Part shown: in pieces, positions 1-8,435 of the stretch
Layout of the letters: each line of letters opens with the position of its first letter
How positions within the stretch are numbered: the first letter of the stretch is position 1
From: Labilibaculum antarcticum
Lineage (GTDB): Bacteria > Bacteroidota > Bacteroidia > Bacteroidales > Marinifilaceae
Assembly (NCBI RefSeq): GCF_002356295.1
Contig: NZ_AP018042.1
Coordinates: forward strand, 496,001-560,000
DNA length: 64,000 nt
Reading direction: 5' to 3'
The notes under the pieces: generated by a model
Databases searched by the model: none
Seen by the model: only the letters and a program-made list of their open reading frames with translations
Told to the model about the DNA's origin: nothing
Translations under genes and position numbers: made by a program

Positions 1-674
1 CTTTGTGGTAACAATCGAGCAATATTTATTGAATTCGCTGAGGTCAAACTTAATTTAGCATTCAAATCATTATCACCAAAAGCTGTTTTCACCAAAGCCT
101 GACAATCATCAAAAGTACCATCTACCTCGAGAGCTGTAATGTTTTGTCCCATTGTGGTCAATTGCTGCTCCTGAATCTTACTTACTTTGCCTGCAGGATA
201 TAATATAATAACATTAACACCTTCAACTCCTAAAAAACCATTGGCAACCGCGCTACCAGTATCTCCGGAAGTTGCAACCAAAATTGTAACCGCTTCCTGA
301 TTCTGCTTTGCGAAAGCACTCAGGCATCGTGACATGAATCGGGCACCTACATCTTTAAATGCACAAGTTGGACCGTGAAACAGCTCTAAGGTGTAAACAC
401 TATCTTCTATTGGCACAACAGGAATCGGGAAATTAAGCACCTCCTCCGTAATTTTCTTCAAATCAGCATCTGAGATATCATCGCCAACGAAATGACGGGC
501 CACCTCGAAGCCAATTTCCGGAAGACTTAATCCGGGCAATCGTTTAAAAAAATCAGTTCCCAATTTTGGTATCGAAACCGGAAAAAACAAGCCCTTATCC
601 GGCGCAAGCCCTTTTATTACAGCTTCTTTAAAGCTATAACGTAAATCTATATTATTTGTACTAAAATATTTCAC
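1..674 (-). CDS. thrC: threonine synthase, N-terminal part (3' end outside window)
   Basis: PLP enzyme that converts O-phosphohomoserine to threonine, the last step of the pathway encoded here. I read this from the sequence: translation from a GTG at 674 gives MKYFSTNNIDLRYSF, the usual start of ThrC, followed by the phosphate/PLP segment HGPTCAFKDVGARF with the Schiff-base lysine and the TSGDTGSAVANG loop. About 224 codons are present and the frame is open to base 1, so the gene is cut by the window edge, not truncated. It lies 64 bases downstream of thrB in the same direction and is the third gene of the thr operon. The GTG start is chosen because it gives the conserved N-terminus; no upstream ATG does. 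Confidence 0.95.
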   Translation of the reverse strand, partial: MKYFSTNNIDLRYSFKEAVIKGLAPDKGLFFPVSIPKLGTDFFKRLPGLSLPEIGFEVARHFVGDDISDADLKKITEEVLNFPIPVVPIEDSVYTLELFHGPTCAFKDVGARFMSRCLSAFAKQNQEAVTILVATSGDTGSAVANGFLGVEGVNVIILYPAGKVSKIQEQQLTTMGQNITALEVDGTFDDCQALVKTAFGDNDLNAKLSLTSANSINIARLLPQ

Positions 675-738
675 AGTAATTTCTTTCTTCAAGTTCTTGA
701 ATTGAAATCTATCCGATTTCTTAACTAATATCTTCCTG

Positions 739-1665
739 TTACAGGATCTTCACTCCGTCTTCACTTACTTTGGACACGTAGATTTTGTAATCAATACCCG
801 TACGTTCATACACAGTATTCATAGCAGCAGCAATAGAATCTGCGGATTCCTTGCCGTTGGCCAATGCAAATACTGAAGGTCCCGAGCCGGAAATACTGCA
901 GCCCAAAGCTCCAGCTTTCATAACGGACAGCTTTAATTCATCAAATTCAGGAATTAACACTTTTCTTTGCGGCTCTACAATATGATCTTCAAGTGAGCGA
1001 CCTATTAAATCGTAATTTGAAGTATACAGTCCGGCCATCAAACCGGCGACATTTCCCCACTGACGAATTGCCTTTTTTAAAGGAATTTCAGGAGACAATA
1101 TTTCCCGTGCCTCTTTTGTTTTTATTTCGATTTGAGGATGAATAACAGCGCACCATAGATTTGCCGGTGGCTGAATATGAATCACATCCAAAGGATTATA
1201 TCCTCGGATCAGACAAAATCCACCTAGTGTTGCAGGAGCTACATTATCGGCATGCACATCACCCGAAGCAACTTCCTCCCCTTTCATGGCAAAATCAACC
1301 AACTGCAATCTGGTATAAGGCTTATCTAACAGTTCATTTACTGCAACAACGGCTCCTGCCGCACTTGCCGCACTGGATCCGATTCCACTACCCGGCTTGA
1401 TGTTCTTAATAATCTCAACATCAAAACCCTGATTGCTTCCTAATTCATCCAATAAAGCCTGAATGGCCACACCAGCAACATTTTTCTTTGGATCAGTAGG
1501 GAGATTCTCGTAATCCTTTACCGCTTGTATAACTATTTTATTCTGATCATTTTTTTTAATAATCATTTCGTCGCCCACCCCATCGATGGCAAATCCTAAT
1601 ATATCGAAACCACAACCAACGTTTGAAACGCTGGCTGGAGCAAAAACTTTCACACTATCTGACAT
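739..1665 (-). CDS. thrB: homoserine kinase
   Basis: GHMP-family kinase that phosphorylates homoserine with ATP in the cytoplasm. The protein starts MSDSVKVFAPASVSNVGCGFD, the normal N-terminus of the family, carries the ATP-binding GHMP motif as PGSGIGSSAASAAG (residues near 90-103), and ends with the GCSISGSGPSVFAL region typical of GHMP C-terminal domains. Length is 308 residues, normal for ThrB. A longer reading from 1722 is possible but would overlap thrA and add 19 unconserved residues, so I use the ATG at 1665, 25 bases after the thrA stop. Middle gene of thrA-thrB-thrC. Confidence 0.95.
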   Translation of the reverse strand: MSDSVKVFAPASVSNVGCGFDILGFAIDGVGDEMIIKKNDQNKIVIQAVKDYENLPTDPKKNVAGVAIQALLDELGSNQGFDVEIIKNIKPGSGIGSSAASAAGAVVAVNELLDKPYTRLQLVDFAMKGEEVASGDVHADNVAPATLGGFCLIRGYNPLDVIHIQPPANLWCAVIHPQIEIKTKEAREILSPEIPLKKAIRQWGNVAGLMAGLYTSNYDLIGRSLEDHIVEPQRKVLIPEFDELKLSVMKAGALGCSISGSGPSVFALANGKESADSIAAAMNTVYERTGIDYKIYVSKVSEDGVKIL

Positions 1666-1690
1666 GTTATTCAATTTTCTTTGTAGGTAA

Positions 1691-4126
1691 TTAATTGCTA
1701 GTAACTCTAATGATATCTCCAAAAATTCCTGAAGCCGTTACTTCTGCACCTGCTCCGGCTCCTTTAACAATCAGTGGTTGATCGTTATACCACTTCGTTT
1801 TTAAAGAAATCACATTGTCTTTACCGTGAATGTCATAAAATGGATGATCGGGCGTTACTTCTTTTAGGCTCACCTTAGCCTTGCCGTCTGCGAAGGAAGC
1901 AATGTATCGGTATCTGATGTTTTTTTCAGCCATAACAGTTCTCCAAGCCTCAAAATGATCATTATGAGCTTCCAAGTCACGAATTAGATCCTCTGGAGTT
2001 TCGCCATTCAAACAAGATAACGGAATCATAGGTTCATGCTCCACATCCTTTTCTTCCAGTTTGTATCCTGCTTCACGCGATAATATGAGAAGCTTTCTTA
2101 ATACATCCATTCCGCTCAGGTCAATTTTAGGATCCGGTTCGGTAAAACCTTGCTCCATTGCCATTTTAACTGCTTCAACAAATGATTTACCATTGTTAAA
2201 CTCATTCATTATAAAATTTAAACTTCCAGAAACGACAGCATCAATTCCAACAATTTTATCGCCGGTATTAATCAAACTGTTTATAGTGCTAATAACCGGC
2301 AAACCAGCCCCGACATTACTTTCAAACATGAATTCCACATTGTGTTTTTTTGCTGCGGCTTTAATTCTCATGTAATTATCAAATTCTGAAGAAGCGGCTA
2401 TTTTGTTGCATGCTACAATAGAAACGGTAGAATTCAAGACTTGTTGATATACCTTACTCACAACATCACTTGCAGTGATATCAACAAACACCGAGTTTCT
2501 CAAATTAGCCTGATCCATTCGTTTTACAAATTCCTGCAAGTCGGCCACCTCTGATTCATTCTCTAATTTCTGCTTCCAATTCTGAAGCATATTTTCATCC
2601 TGTGCAAAGTGCATTTTTCGACTGTTAGTCACAGCACGCACAATTAATTGCAACCCTTTCTCTTCAAGTAGATAATCGTATTGATTTTTAATAAACTCCA
2701 ATAACTTACCTCCTACGTTTCCAACACCGGCAATATATAGATTTACCTTTTTATGAGTTGAGATGAAGAAATCTTCGTGAATAACATTCAACACTTTCTT
2801 TACATCGAAAGTTGGAACCATGAAAGTAATATTCAATTCATTTCCTCCCTGAGCCATCGCACGAATGTTTACACCATTCTTGCCAAGCACACTAAATACT
2901 TTTCCGGAAATCCCAGGAGTGTATCCCATATCCTCGCCAACAACAGCAACAATTGATAGATTCTCCTCAACAGCAGGTTCATTTACCAAGTTCATTCTAA
3001 TTTCCATTTCGAATTCAGCACGAACAGCTTCGATTGCCAATTCTCTATCATCTTCTTTGATACCAACACTCATACTTTGCTCCGAAGAAGCCTGAGTAAT
3101 TAGAATGACATTAATCTTATTCTGAGCCAAACAGGTGAATAAACGGGCAGCAAATCCGCTAATCCCAACCATTCCACTACCCGCAAGGGTAAACAAATTA
3201 ATATGATCGATTGAAGAAAGTCCTCGAACTATAGAACGGTCACTTTTAGGTGTATCAGTAATTAGAGTCCCTTTTTCATCGGGAGCAAAAGTATTCTTAA
3301 TGCGAACATTAATTTTGTTCTGTAAAACTGGAATCAATGTTGGAGGATAGATGACTTTAGCTCCAAAATGGGAAAGTTCCATTGCTTCCTGAAAAGACAT
3401 TTGCTCAATTGGCAAGGCCTGCGATACTAGTCTTGGATCGGCAGTAAACATACCACTTACATCCGTCCATATTTCCAACTCACTGCAATTTAAGCCTGCG
3501 GCCAAAATAGAAGCTGTGTAATCCGATCCTCCACGCCCTAGCAATGTCATCTCGCCATTTTGACCAGAAGCTATAAAGCCAGGAAACACCGCAATTTGAA
3601 ATTCAATATCTTTTATTGCCTCTAAATTCTTATTGGTCTGCTGGCTATTTAAAAATACTCCTTTTCCATTCTGTGTTTTGATATATTCTCTAGAATCGAA
3701 AAGGACAGAATTCATCCCGCAATGATTCAGATAAGCTGAAAAAATCAGGGATGATAATATCTCACCTGATCCCATTACTGCATTTTTTATTTTCTGAGAG
3801 ATTTCCTCTAACAAATAAACTCCTTGAAGCAATTCTGCTAATTCATCAAATTTCCTTGATGTACTAATTTCTATTTCTACTGGTAAATTAAGTTCGTTTA
3901 TAACCTGAAAATGCCTTTCTTTTACTTTTAAAAGGGAATTTTCATATTCGTTACTCCTTTGACTGGCCAGATTAATGCACCTCTCCAACTCATCGGTAAC
4001 TCCACCAAAAGCTGAAACAACTACAACTTGCTTACAGTTGGCATAATCCCTTTTAATAATCTCCTGAACCCGCTTACAATTTTCTGCATTGGAAACTGAG
4101 CTTCCTCCAAATTTCAAAACCTTCAT
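1691..4126 (-). CDS. thrA: bifunctional aspartokinase I / homoserine dehydrogenase I
   Basis: Catalyses the first and third steps of threonine synthesis. The 811 residues have the full fused layout: aspartokinase with the N-terminal KFGGSSV motif and the GRGGSDYTA segment, a central ACT-type regulatory region (about 310-460), then homoserine dehydrogenase starting at the NAD-binding loop GVGNVGGKLL and including the catalytic region with NSLINTGDKIVGI and GSLNFIMNEF. Feedback inhibition by threonine is known for this architecture and is inferred here. It is the first structural gene of the operon, about 215 bases downstream of the leader peptide stop. Confidence 0.96.
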   Translation of the reverse strand: MKVLKFGGSSVSNAENCKRVQEIIKRDYANCKQVVVVSAFGGVTDELERCINLASQRSNEYENSLLKVKERHFQVINELNLPVEIEISTSRKFDELAELLQGVYLLEEISQKIKNAVMGSGEILSSLIFSAYLNHCGMNSVLFDSREYIKTQNGKGVFLNSQQTNKNLEAIKDIEFQIAVFPGFIASGQNGEMTLLGRGGSDYTASILAAGLNCSELEIWTDVSGMFTADPRLVSQALPIEQMSFQEAMELSHFGAKVIYPPTLIPVLQNKINVRIKNTFAPDEKGTLITDTPKSDRSIVRGLSSIDHINLFTLAGSGMVGISGFAARLFTCLAQNKINVILITQASSEQSMSVGIKEDDRELAIEAVRAEFEMEIRMNLVNEPAVEENLSIVAVVGEDMGYTPGISGKVFSVLGKNGVNIRAMAQGGNELNITFMVPTFDVKKVLNVIHEDFFISTHKKVNLYIAGVGNVGGKLLEFIKNQYDYLLEEKGLQLIVRAVTNSRKMHFAQDENMLQNWKQKLENESEVADLQEFVKRMDQANLRNSVFVDITASDVVSKVYQQVLNSTVSIVACNKIAASSEFDNYMRIKAAAKKHNVEFMFESNVGAGLPVISTINSLINTGDKIVGIDAVVSGSLNFIMNEFNNGKSFVEAVKMAMEQGFTEPDPKIDLSGMDVLRKLLILSREAGYKLEEKDVEHEPMIPLSCLNGETPEDLIRDLEAHNDHFEAWRTVMAEKNIRYRYIASFADGKAKVSLKEVTPDHPFYDIHGKDNVISLKTKWYNDQPLIVKGAGAGAEVTASGIFGDIIRVTSN

Positions 4127-4334
4127 TGATTAATTTCTTAAGATAGATTCCTTTCCGTACAAATGTCCAGTTGTCCATCGATTGATATAAATTTTGGTTA
4201 AATAGTTATTCTGCTTTGTTACTAAGAATGCTCCGACAACACCAATTATTGCGTAATTAGTATTGTACAAGGTATAATATACCCTATGGTTTTTTGAGCA
4301 ATCAACTACTCACCTGTGGCGATATGTAATAATT

Positions 4335-4352
4335 CAACCCCCTAAAGGGTTG
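4335..4352 (-). promoter_or_regulatory. hairpin overlapping thrL stop codon
   Basis: A six-base-pair stem with G-C-rich base (CAACCC pairing with GGGTTG) and a short loop covers the final threonine codons and the stop codon of the leader ORF. A ribosome stalled on the Thr run would occlude it, so it is a plausible part of the attenuation switch. The alternative partner strands were not resolved. Confidence 0.55.
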
Positions 4353-4437
4353 TGGTCGTAGTTGTGATTATTGTAGGAATAGTACAAATAGAAGCTTCAG
4401 ACATAGACATTCCCATGTTGGTTCCCAACATGTTCAT
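4342..4437 (-). CDS. thrL: thr operon leader peptide (31 aa)
   Basis: A short ORF between the predicted promoter and thrA. It starts MNMLGTNMGMSMSEASIC and ends TIPTIITTTTTTL before a TAG. Thirteen codons in a row thus hold eight Thr and three Ile, the product amino acid and its derivative. This is the hallmark of a ribosome-stalling leader peptide, as in the E. coli thrL type. A hairpin (CAACCC/GGGTTG, 4335-4352) overlaps the last Thr codons and the stop. I do not see a canonical U-tract terminator between it and thrA, so whether control is by transcription termination or by another RNA switch is open. Confidence 0.85.
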   Translation of the reverse strand: MNMLGTNMGMSMSEASICTIPTIITTTTTTL

Positions 4438-4495
4438 TTCAACCGCTATGTTATTTATCTGTTTCAAAAAAGCTATTCCTCATCTTTAAGAGTTT

Positions 4496-4503
4496 CAAAT
4501 ATA
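4496..4503 (-). promoter_or_regulatory. predicted thr operon -7 box
   Basis: On the minus strand this reads TATATTTG, a perfect match to the Bacteroidota -7 consensus TAnnTTTG. Transcription would begin near 4490, giving about 50 bases of leader before the thrL ATG at 4437. No good TTTG -33 box is present at the expected distance, so the call rests on the -7 box and on position. Confidence 0.5.
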
Positions 4504-4779
4504 TGCTTTTTTTTCTCTTATCTACACCATTTCTAAAGGATTCTTTCGAATAATATCGCTCCCTTTTACTATGTTGGCCATGCGCAAACGATATCAATCT
4601 ATCTTTCTTACGATTTTAACCATATGTATTTCAAGTAAATATCATTTTCATTTTCATATCAATGCAGAGCGCACAAAGACTCGCACAATACTCATCGTGA
4701 GATGTTTAAGAAATATTAATTAGAATTGTTCTAAATAAATATTGTAAATTGGATCATTATTCACCAAAACAATATTATC

Positions 4780-5511
4780 ATGAGAAAGAGAATAATTGGT
4801 TTGGCAATTGCTTTATGTTTAAGTTTTGCAGTTGTTGCACAAACCAGCGAGAAGACTGAAAAGACAGTTGTTGAAAGTGTTTACATTTTGCCAAAAAAAG
4901 GAATGGCTGATGAGTTTGAAAAAGCAATTAAGGCTCACAATGAAAAATTTCACCCAAAAGGTGATTACGTGGCTGGTTTGCGAAGAGTAGAATACGGAGA
5001 TAAATCCGGCTGGTATGTTTGGATTATGGGACCTACAACTTACGCTGCATTAGATAGCAGACCTGCAAAAGAAAATGGTCATGAAGCTGACTGGGACAAA
5101 ACGGTAGAACCTTTCGTTGAGAAATATGGCCCCGTGAATCTTTGGAATTACAATGAAAATTTATCGTTTGGAAAAGATATTTTAATGAATGCCAAGCATT
5201 ATGAAGCCTGGGCAATTGATCTAAAAAAAGGACAGTATTATCGTTTTAAGGAAATTGCGATTAAACTTATGAAGACTTCTGAAAAAATGGGAGTAGCATT
5301 CTTAGTTTTCAATAATCCATTGCACACAGCCCATAGTGCTGATGTTGGAATTGTGTGGGACTTTAAAAGCTATGCAGATTGGTCGACAGATGATGGATTT
5401 AAAAAAGAGTTTGAAAAGCTTTACGGAGAAGGTTCATGGCAAAACATGTTCAATGAATGGATGGATGTTACCATTGATTACAATGCCGAATTAAGAACCA
5501 TCATTAGATAA
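4780..5511 (+). CDS. exported protein of unknown function, two ABM-like repeats
   Basis: A 243-residue protein with a cleavable signal peptide (MRKRIIGLAIALCLSFAVVAQ). I do not recognise a named family. The mature part seems to contain two similar halves, each beginning with a strand and then a helix and with Trp-rich ends (GWYVWIMGP near 75 and GIVWDFKSYADW near 195), which is compatible with a pair of dimeric alpha/beta-barrel domains of the antibiotic-biosynthesis-monooxygenase type. That assignment is inference from pattern only. It stands alone between the divergent thr operon and a MITE-like element. Periplasmic location is likely. Confidence 0.75.
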   Translation: MRKRIIGLAIALCLSFAVVAQTSEKTEKTVVESVYILPKKGMADEFEKAIKAHNEKFHPKGDYVAGLRRVEYGDKSGWYVWIMGPTTYAALDSRPAKENGHEADWDKTVEPFVEKYGPVNLWNYNENLSFGKDILMNAKHYEAWAIDLKKGQYYRFKEIAIKLMKTSEKMGVAFLVFNNPLHTAHSADVGIVWDFKSYADWSTDDGFKKEFEKLYGEGSWQNMFNEWMDVTIDYNAELRTIIR

Positions 5512-5524
5512 ATAAAGACCAAAA

Positions 5525-5669
5525 GAGGCCATCCAAAAAGAACCATTCAATATGCTCTTGTCATGTTGAGCCTGTTGAAACATCTCAACCGTATTGTGAA
5601 TGTTTTTCGTCCCGATAACCATCGGGATCGCTTAAAATGACAATTCATTTGTTCTTTCTGGATAGCCTC
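5525..5669. repeat. palindromic MITE-like intergenic element
   Basis: A 145-base element bounded by imperfect inverted ends: GAGGCcATCCAaAAAGAAC on the left pairs with GTTCTTTcTGGATaGCCTC on the right. Nested inside are a second inverted pair (TTGTCAT/ATGACAA) and a small hairpin CCCGAT-AACC-ATCGGG at 5611-5626. There is no ORF. It could fold on either strand into one long cruciform and could also act as the terminator of the gene ending at 5511. It resembles the short non-coding palindromic repeats scattered through many Bacteroidota genomes. Confidence 0.65.
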
Positions 5670-5759
5670 ATTTTTATGCTTAAAAATTTGTGCAGTTCCT
5701 TTTGCATACTCAAACTTAGTTTTTAATATTTGTACTCCATAAACTTAATGAAGATTGTA

Positions 5760-6410
5760 ATGATAAAAGGAGTTGTTTTTGACCTCGATGGCACACTCGC
5801 TAACTCAATTGAAGATATTGCCGATTCAATGAATATAGTTCTAAGCGAAAAAGATTTTCCAATACATGACTACGACACATACAAAACTTTTGTTGGCCGA
5901 GGATTAAAAGCATTGGTAGAGAATGCTTTGCCGGAGTCCGGAATTGACGAAGCAACATTAGAAGCCTGTTATAACAGAATGATGAGTGTATATGATGAAA
6001 ATTGCGTTGCCAAAACTTGTTTGTATCCGGGAATTGCAGAACTTCTTACTGAATTACAGAAAAGAAACATCAAGATTGCCGTATTCTCGAACAAAGCAAA
6101 TGAATTAACTCAAAAGGTTGCAAAAGCTCTGCTTGCTGACTGGCAGCTTGAAATGGTGATTGGTGCTGGTGGAGATATTCCCAGAAAACCAAATCCTAAA
6201 GGAGCAATAATGATTAGCACAAAAATGCGCATTGCGCCTGAAGAAATAATGTATGTTGGCGATTCGGGTGTGGATATGCAAACGGCTGTAAATTCAGGAA
6301 TGTATGCAGCAGGTGTTCTTTGGGGATTCCGAAGCATGGAAGAATTACTCGAAAATGGAGCTGAAGTGCTTGTTGAAAACCCAATGGATTTATTGAATTC
6401 ACTAGACTAA
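5760..6410 (+). CDS. HAD-superfamily phosphatase, phosphoglycolate phosphatase-like
   Basis: A hydrolase that dephosphorylates a small phosphorylated metabolite; 2-phosphoglycolate is the usual substrate of the nearest family but is not proven here. Motif I is FDLDGTLANS at the N-terminus, motif II the FSN of VFSNKANEL, motif III the Lys of RKPNPKG, and motif IV GDSGVDM, so all catalytic residues are present with a helical cap between motifs I and II. Length is 216 residues. In-frame starts exist at 5730 (TTG), 5748 and 5760; I prefer 5760 because it places the catalytic Asp at the usual distance and because a promoter-like TATTTG lies over the TTG. Confidence 0.88.
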   Translation: MIKGVVFDLDGTLANSIEDIADSMNIVLSEKDFPIHDYDTYKTFVGRGLKALVENALPESGIDEATLEACYNRMMSVYDENCVAKTCLYPGIAELLTELQKRNIKIAVFSNKANELTQKVAKALLADWQLEMVIGAGGDIPRKPNPKGAIMISTKMRIAPEEIMYVGDSGVDMQTAVNSGMYAAGVLWGFRSMEELLENGAEVLVENPMDLLNSLD

Positions 6411-6423
6411 CAGTCAGCAAAAG

Positions 6424-6463
6424 CAGGAAAGAAGGCCTACTAATGAATATGTTTTCTTTCCTG
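6424..6463. terminator. hairpin between convergent genes
   Basis: CAGGAAAGAA at 6424-6433 pairs perfectly with TTCTTTCCTG at 6454-6463. The stem lies between the convergent HAD and CDF genes and overlaps the last codons of the CDF gene. It lacks a clear U tract, so bidirectional termination is only a reasonable guess. Confidence 0.4.
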
Positions 6464-7375
6464 TCTTACAACACTTTCATCTTCGCAAAAGCCATTCAAT
6501 TCAGGCTGAAGTGTTACATGACTTATTTCAAATTCATCATGAAGCATGTGTTCCAATCTGTCCAGAACATTATTTACTTCACTCAAAGCCAAATCGTTTC
6601 TGAAACTAATATGAGCTTCGAAATTAATTTGCTTGTCGTCTAATTGCCAAATGTGCACATGATGCATGTTTTCCACTTCTGCCAGTTCTTTAACTTTCTC
6701 ATGGATTTCATCCATATTGATATCAATTGGAGCAAATTGCATGAGAATACGTATGCTTTCCTTCACCAAAGCCCAACTAGAATACACCAAATAGAGAGCA
6801 ATAGCAATTGACAGAACACTATCAATCCAAGGAATTTCCCATAAGTACATTGCCAATCCTCCTAAAACAACAGCAACCGATGAAACCATATCGGATAATA
6901 GATGCAGATAAGCTGATTTCATATTAATATTGTTCTTAGCATCTTTCTTTACCAACAACACGCTAAGTCCATTTAAAAGGATTGATAATCCACCCAAAAT
7001 CATGACCAATCCCGATTCAATATCCTGAGGTTCTGAAATCCGCTGGACGGCCTCCTTTAAAAGGAAAAATGCAATTACAACTAATGATATTGCATTAAAT
7101 AAAGCCGCTAATATCTCTGCCCTTTTATATCCGAATGTTTGTTTAGCCGTTTGTCTCCTACTCGACAATTTACTTGCAAACCAGCTTATTATTAAAGCGA
7201 GAACATCACTGAAGTTATGCATGGCATCGGACAAAAGAGCCAAACTACCCGATACAATTCCTCCTATTACCTGCGCCACCGTAATTCCAACATTCAATAA
7301 AATTGCAATTCCCAAATTTCTTCCTTTCAACTCACCGTGATCGTGATGAGAATGTCCATGATTCCCTTTCCCCAT
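6440..7375 (-). CDS. cation diffusion facilitator (Zn/Co/Cd efflux), CzcD/ZitB type
   Basis: Inner-membrane antiporter that exports divalent metal, usually zinc, in exchange for protons. The 311 residues begin with a short His-rich tail (GNHGHSHHDHG), then six membrane segments between about 20 and 205, and a cytoplasmic C-terminal domain with the HVHIWQLDD region. The two metal-site motifs of the family are visible: SDAMHNFSD in helix 2 and HLLSDMVSS in helix 5. Length and order are normal. It is convergent with the HAD gene and divergent from the molybdenum-cofactor operon. Metal specificity cannot be read from the sequence. Confidence 0.92.
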   Translation of the reverse strand: MGKGNHGHSHHDHGELKGRNLGIAILLNVGITVAQVIGGIVSGSLALLSDAMHNFSDVLALIISWFASKLSSRRQTAKQTFGYKRAEILAALFNAISLVVIAFFLLKEAVQRISEPQDIESGLVMILGGLSILLNGLSVLLVKKDAKNNINMKSAYLHLLSDMVSSVAVVLGGLAMYLWEIPWIDSVLSIAIALYLVYSSWALVKESIRILMQFAPIDINMDEIHEKVKELAEVENMHHVHIWQLDDKQINFEAHISFRNDLALSEVNNVLDRLEHMLHDEFEISHVTLQPELNGFCEDESVVRQERKHIH

Positions 7376-7588
7376 GTTTCTTTCTAAATTAAATCAGCCT
7401 ATAAATATAGTCATGAATTCTATTTCTTAATCAAACTAATTATAAATTACAAAATAAAATACAGCCATTGCTGACTAATAACACAATCAGTTACATTTTA
7501 GAACCTAAAGACCATAGGCTTTCCGGAAGAACGCCATTATTATTGGGTTAACGAACTCATAACTCATTTTTTTTAATCTTCACACATA

Positions 7589-7596
7589 TACATTTG
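7589..7596 (+). promoter_or_regulatory. predicted promoter -7 box for Moco operon
   Basis: TACATTTG matches TAnnTTTG exactly. A T-rich stretch but no exact TTTG occurs near 7566-7571. Transcription would start near 7602, giving a leader of about 285 bases before the first gene. Confidence 0.5.
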
Positions 7597-7601
7597 TAGA
7601 T

Positions 7602-7885
7602 TCATTAATATTAATATCTTTACCCCAGTAATAAAGTGATCTCCGAGTTTACAATCTCTAAGCCATTGAAAAATGGAACGAATTATAAACCGATGGGTAA
7701 ATTTGGAAACGAATTTGCCTCCCGCTGGGCTAAGACCCTAAAATTGGAAAGGAGTGTTTTTTGTAATTTTAGACGATACCGACAGTTAAGTAATTGCACT
7801 TTAGCTTAGCAATTGACACACTATCGGGACTAAATACATAAGCCTCCGATTCTAAATTGAATTGGAGGTTTTTTATATTTAAGAA
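7602..7885 (+). ncRNA. structured leader of the Moco operon, or a free-standing small RNA
   Basis: The 284 bases between the predicted promoter and the mobB-like gene contain no ORF but several stems: GGGTAAATT/AATTTGCCT near 7696-7720, GGG/CCC around the GGGCTAAGACCCT loop, and a long arm CGATA...AATTGC/GCAATT...TATCG between about 7770 and 7826. They are followed by a strong terminator at 7843-7874. Two readings are possible: a cis-acting leader that decides whether the Moco genes are transcribed, or an independent small RNA with its own terminator. The bases do not clearly match a riboswitch class that I know. Confidence 0.45.
7843..7874 (+). terminator. intrinsic terminator just before the Moco operon
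   Basis: CCTCCGATTC pairs with GAATTGGAGG (ten base pairs, one G-U) around a six-base loop, followed directly by TTTTTT. It ends 12 bases before the ATG of the first Moco gene, so the operon can be transcribed from the upstream promoter only by reading through it. Confidence 0.85.
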
Positions 7886-8431
7886 ATGAGGAATATTAAA
7901 AAGAACATATTATTAATTGCAGGAACTGGCAGAAATGTTGGTAAAACCTTATTTGCATGTCGATTGATTGAAGAATTGGCGTGTAAAAATGAGTTGGTTT
8001 GCATTAAAGTATCCCCTCACTTTCATGAATTAAGCAAGGAATTGGAAATCATCAGAGAAACTGAAGATTTTATCATTGCAAAAGAAAATAATAAAAAAGG
8101 CAGTAAAGACAGCAATCGCTTGTTTCAGGCAGGAAGCAAAAAAGTGTATTATGTGCAGGCTAAAGATGATCATCTTCCTGAGGTACTCTCCTATTTCGAG
8201 AAAATACTTACGCCCGAAACACCTGTAATTTCTGAATCGGGAGGCTTGAGAGACTTTATTGAACCGGGTCTGTTTTTAATGATCAACAAAAAAAACAATA
8301 ACGACATAAAACCCAGAGCTATTGGTTATGGAAAATTAGCAGATAAATGGTTTGAATTTAATGGTGAGAATTTCAATTTTACTGCAGATAAAATTACTTT
8401 TGCCAATAATGAATGGAAAATAAAAAACTAA
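7886..8431 (+). CDS. MobB-like P-loop protein of molybdenum cofactor synthesis
   Basis: A 181-residue nucleotide-binding protein. The N-terminus carries a Walker A loop GTGRNVGKT (residues 14-22) of the MobB/dethiobiotin-synthetase kind, and ESGGLRDF near residue 115 fits the switch region. MobB proteins assist formation of the guanine-dinucleotide form of the cofactor; the exact role here is inferred from the loop and from position as first gene of an operon whose other members are all Moco enzymes. The C-terminal third is not conserved in an obvious way. It is 4 bases upstream of moeA. Confidence 0.75.
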   Translation: MRNIKKNILLIAGTGRNVGKTLFACRLIEELACKNELVCIKVSPHFHELSKELEIIRETEDFIIAKENNKKGSKDSNRLFQAGSKKVYYVQAKDDHLPEVLSYFEKILTPETPVISESGGLRDFIEPGLFLMINKKNNNDIKPRAIGYGKLADKWFEFNGENFNFTADKITFANNEWKIKN

Positions 8432-8435
8432 TAAT

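Noticed and set aside
1161-1400. Plus-strand ORF inside thrB
   Set aside because: Antisense shadow of a well-conserved gene; no protein-like motifs.
4130-4310. Open minus-strand frame of about 59 codons between thrL and thrA (contains GVVGAFLVTKQNNYLTK)
   Set aside because: It has no ATG or good alternative start, lies in the leader RNA of the thr operon and matches nothing I know; chance opening in AT-rich sequence is more likely.
7690-7740. Resemblance of GGGTAAATT...GCCTCCCGCTGGG to the cobalamin riboswitch core
   Set aside because: Only short stretches agree, no B12 box is seen and the downstream genes are for molybdenum cofactor, so I do not call a B12 riboswitch.
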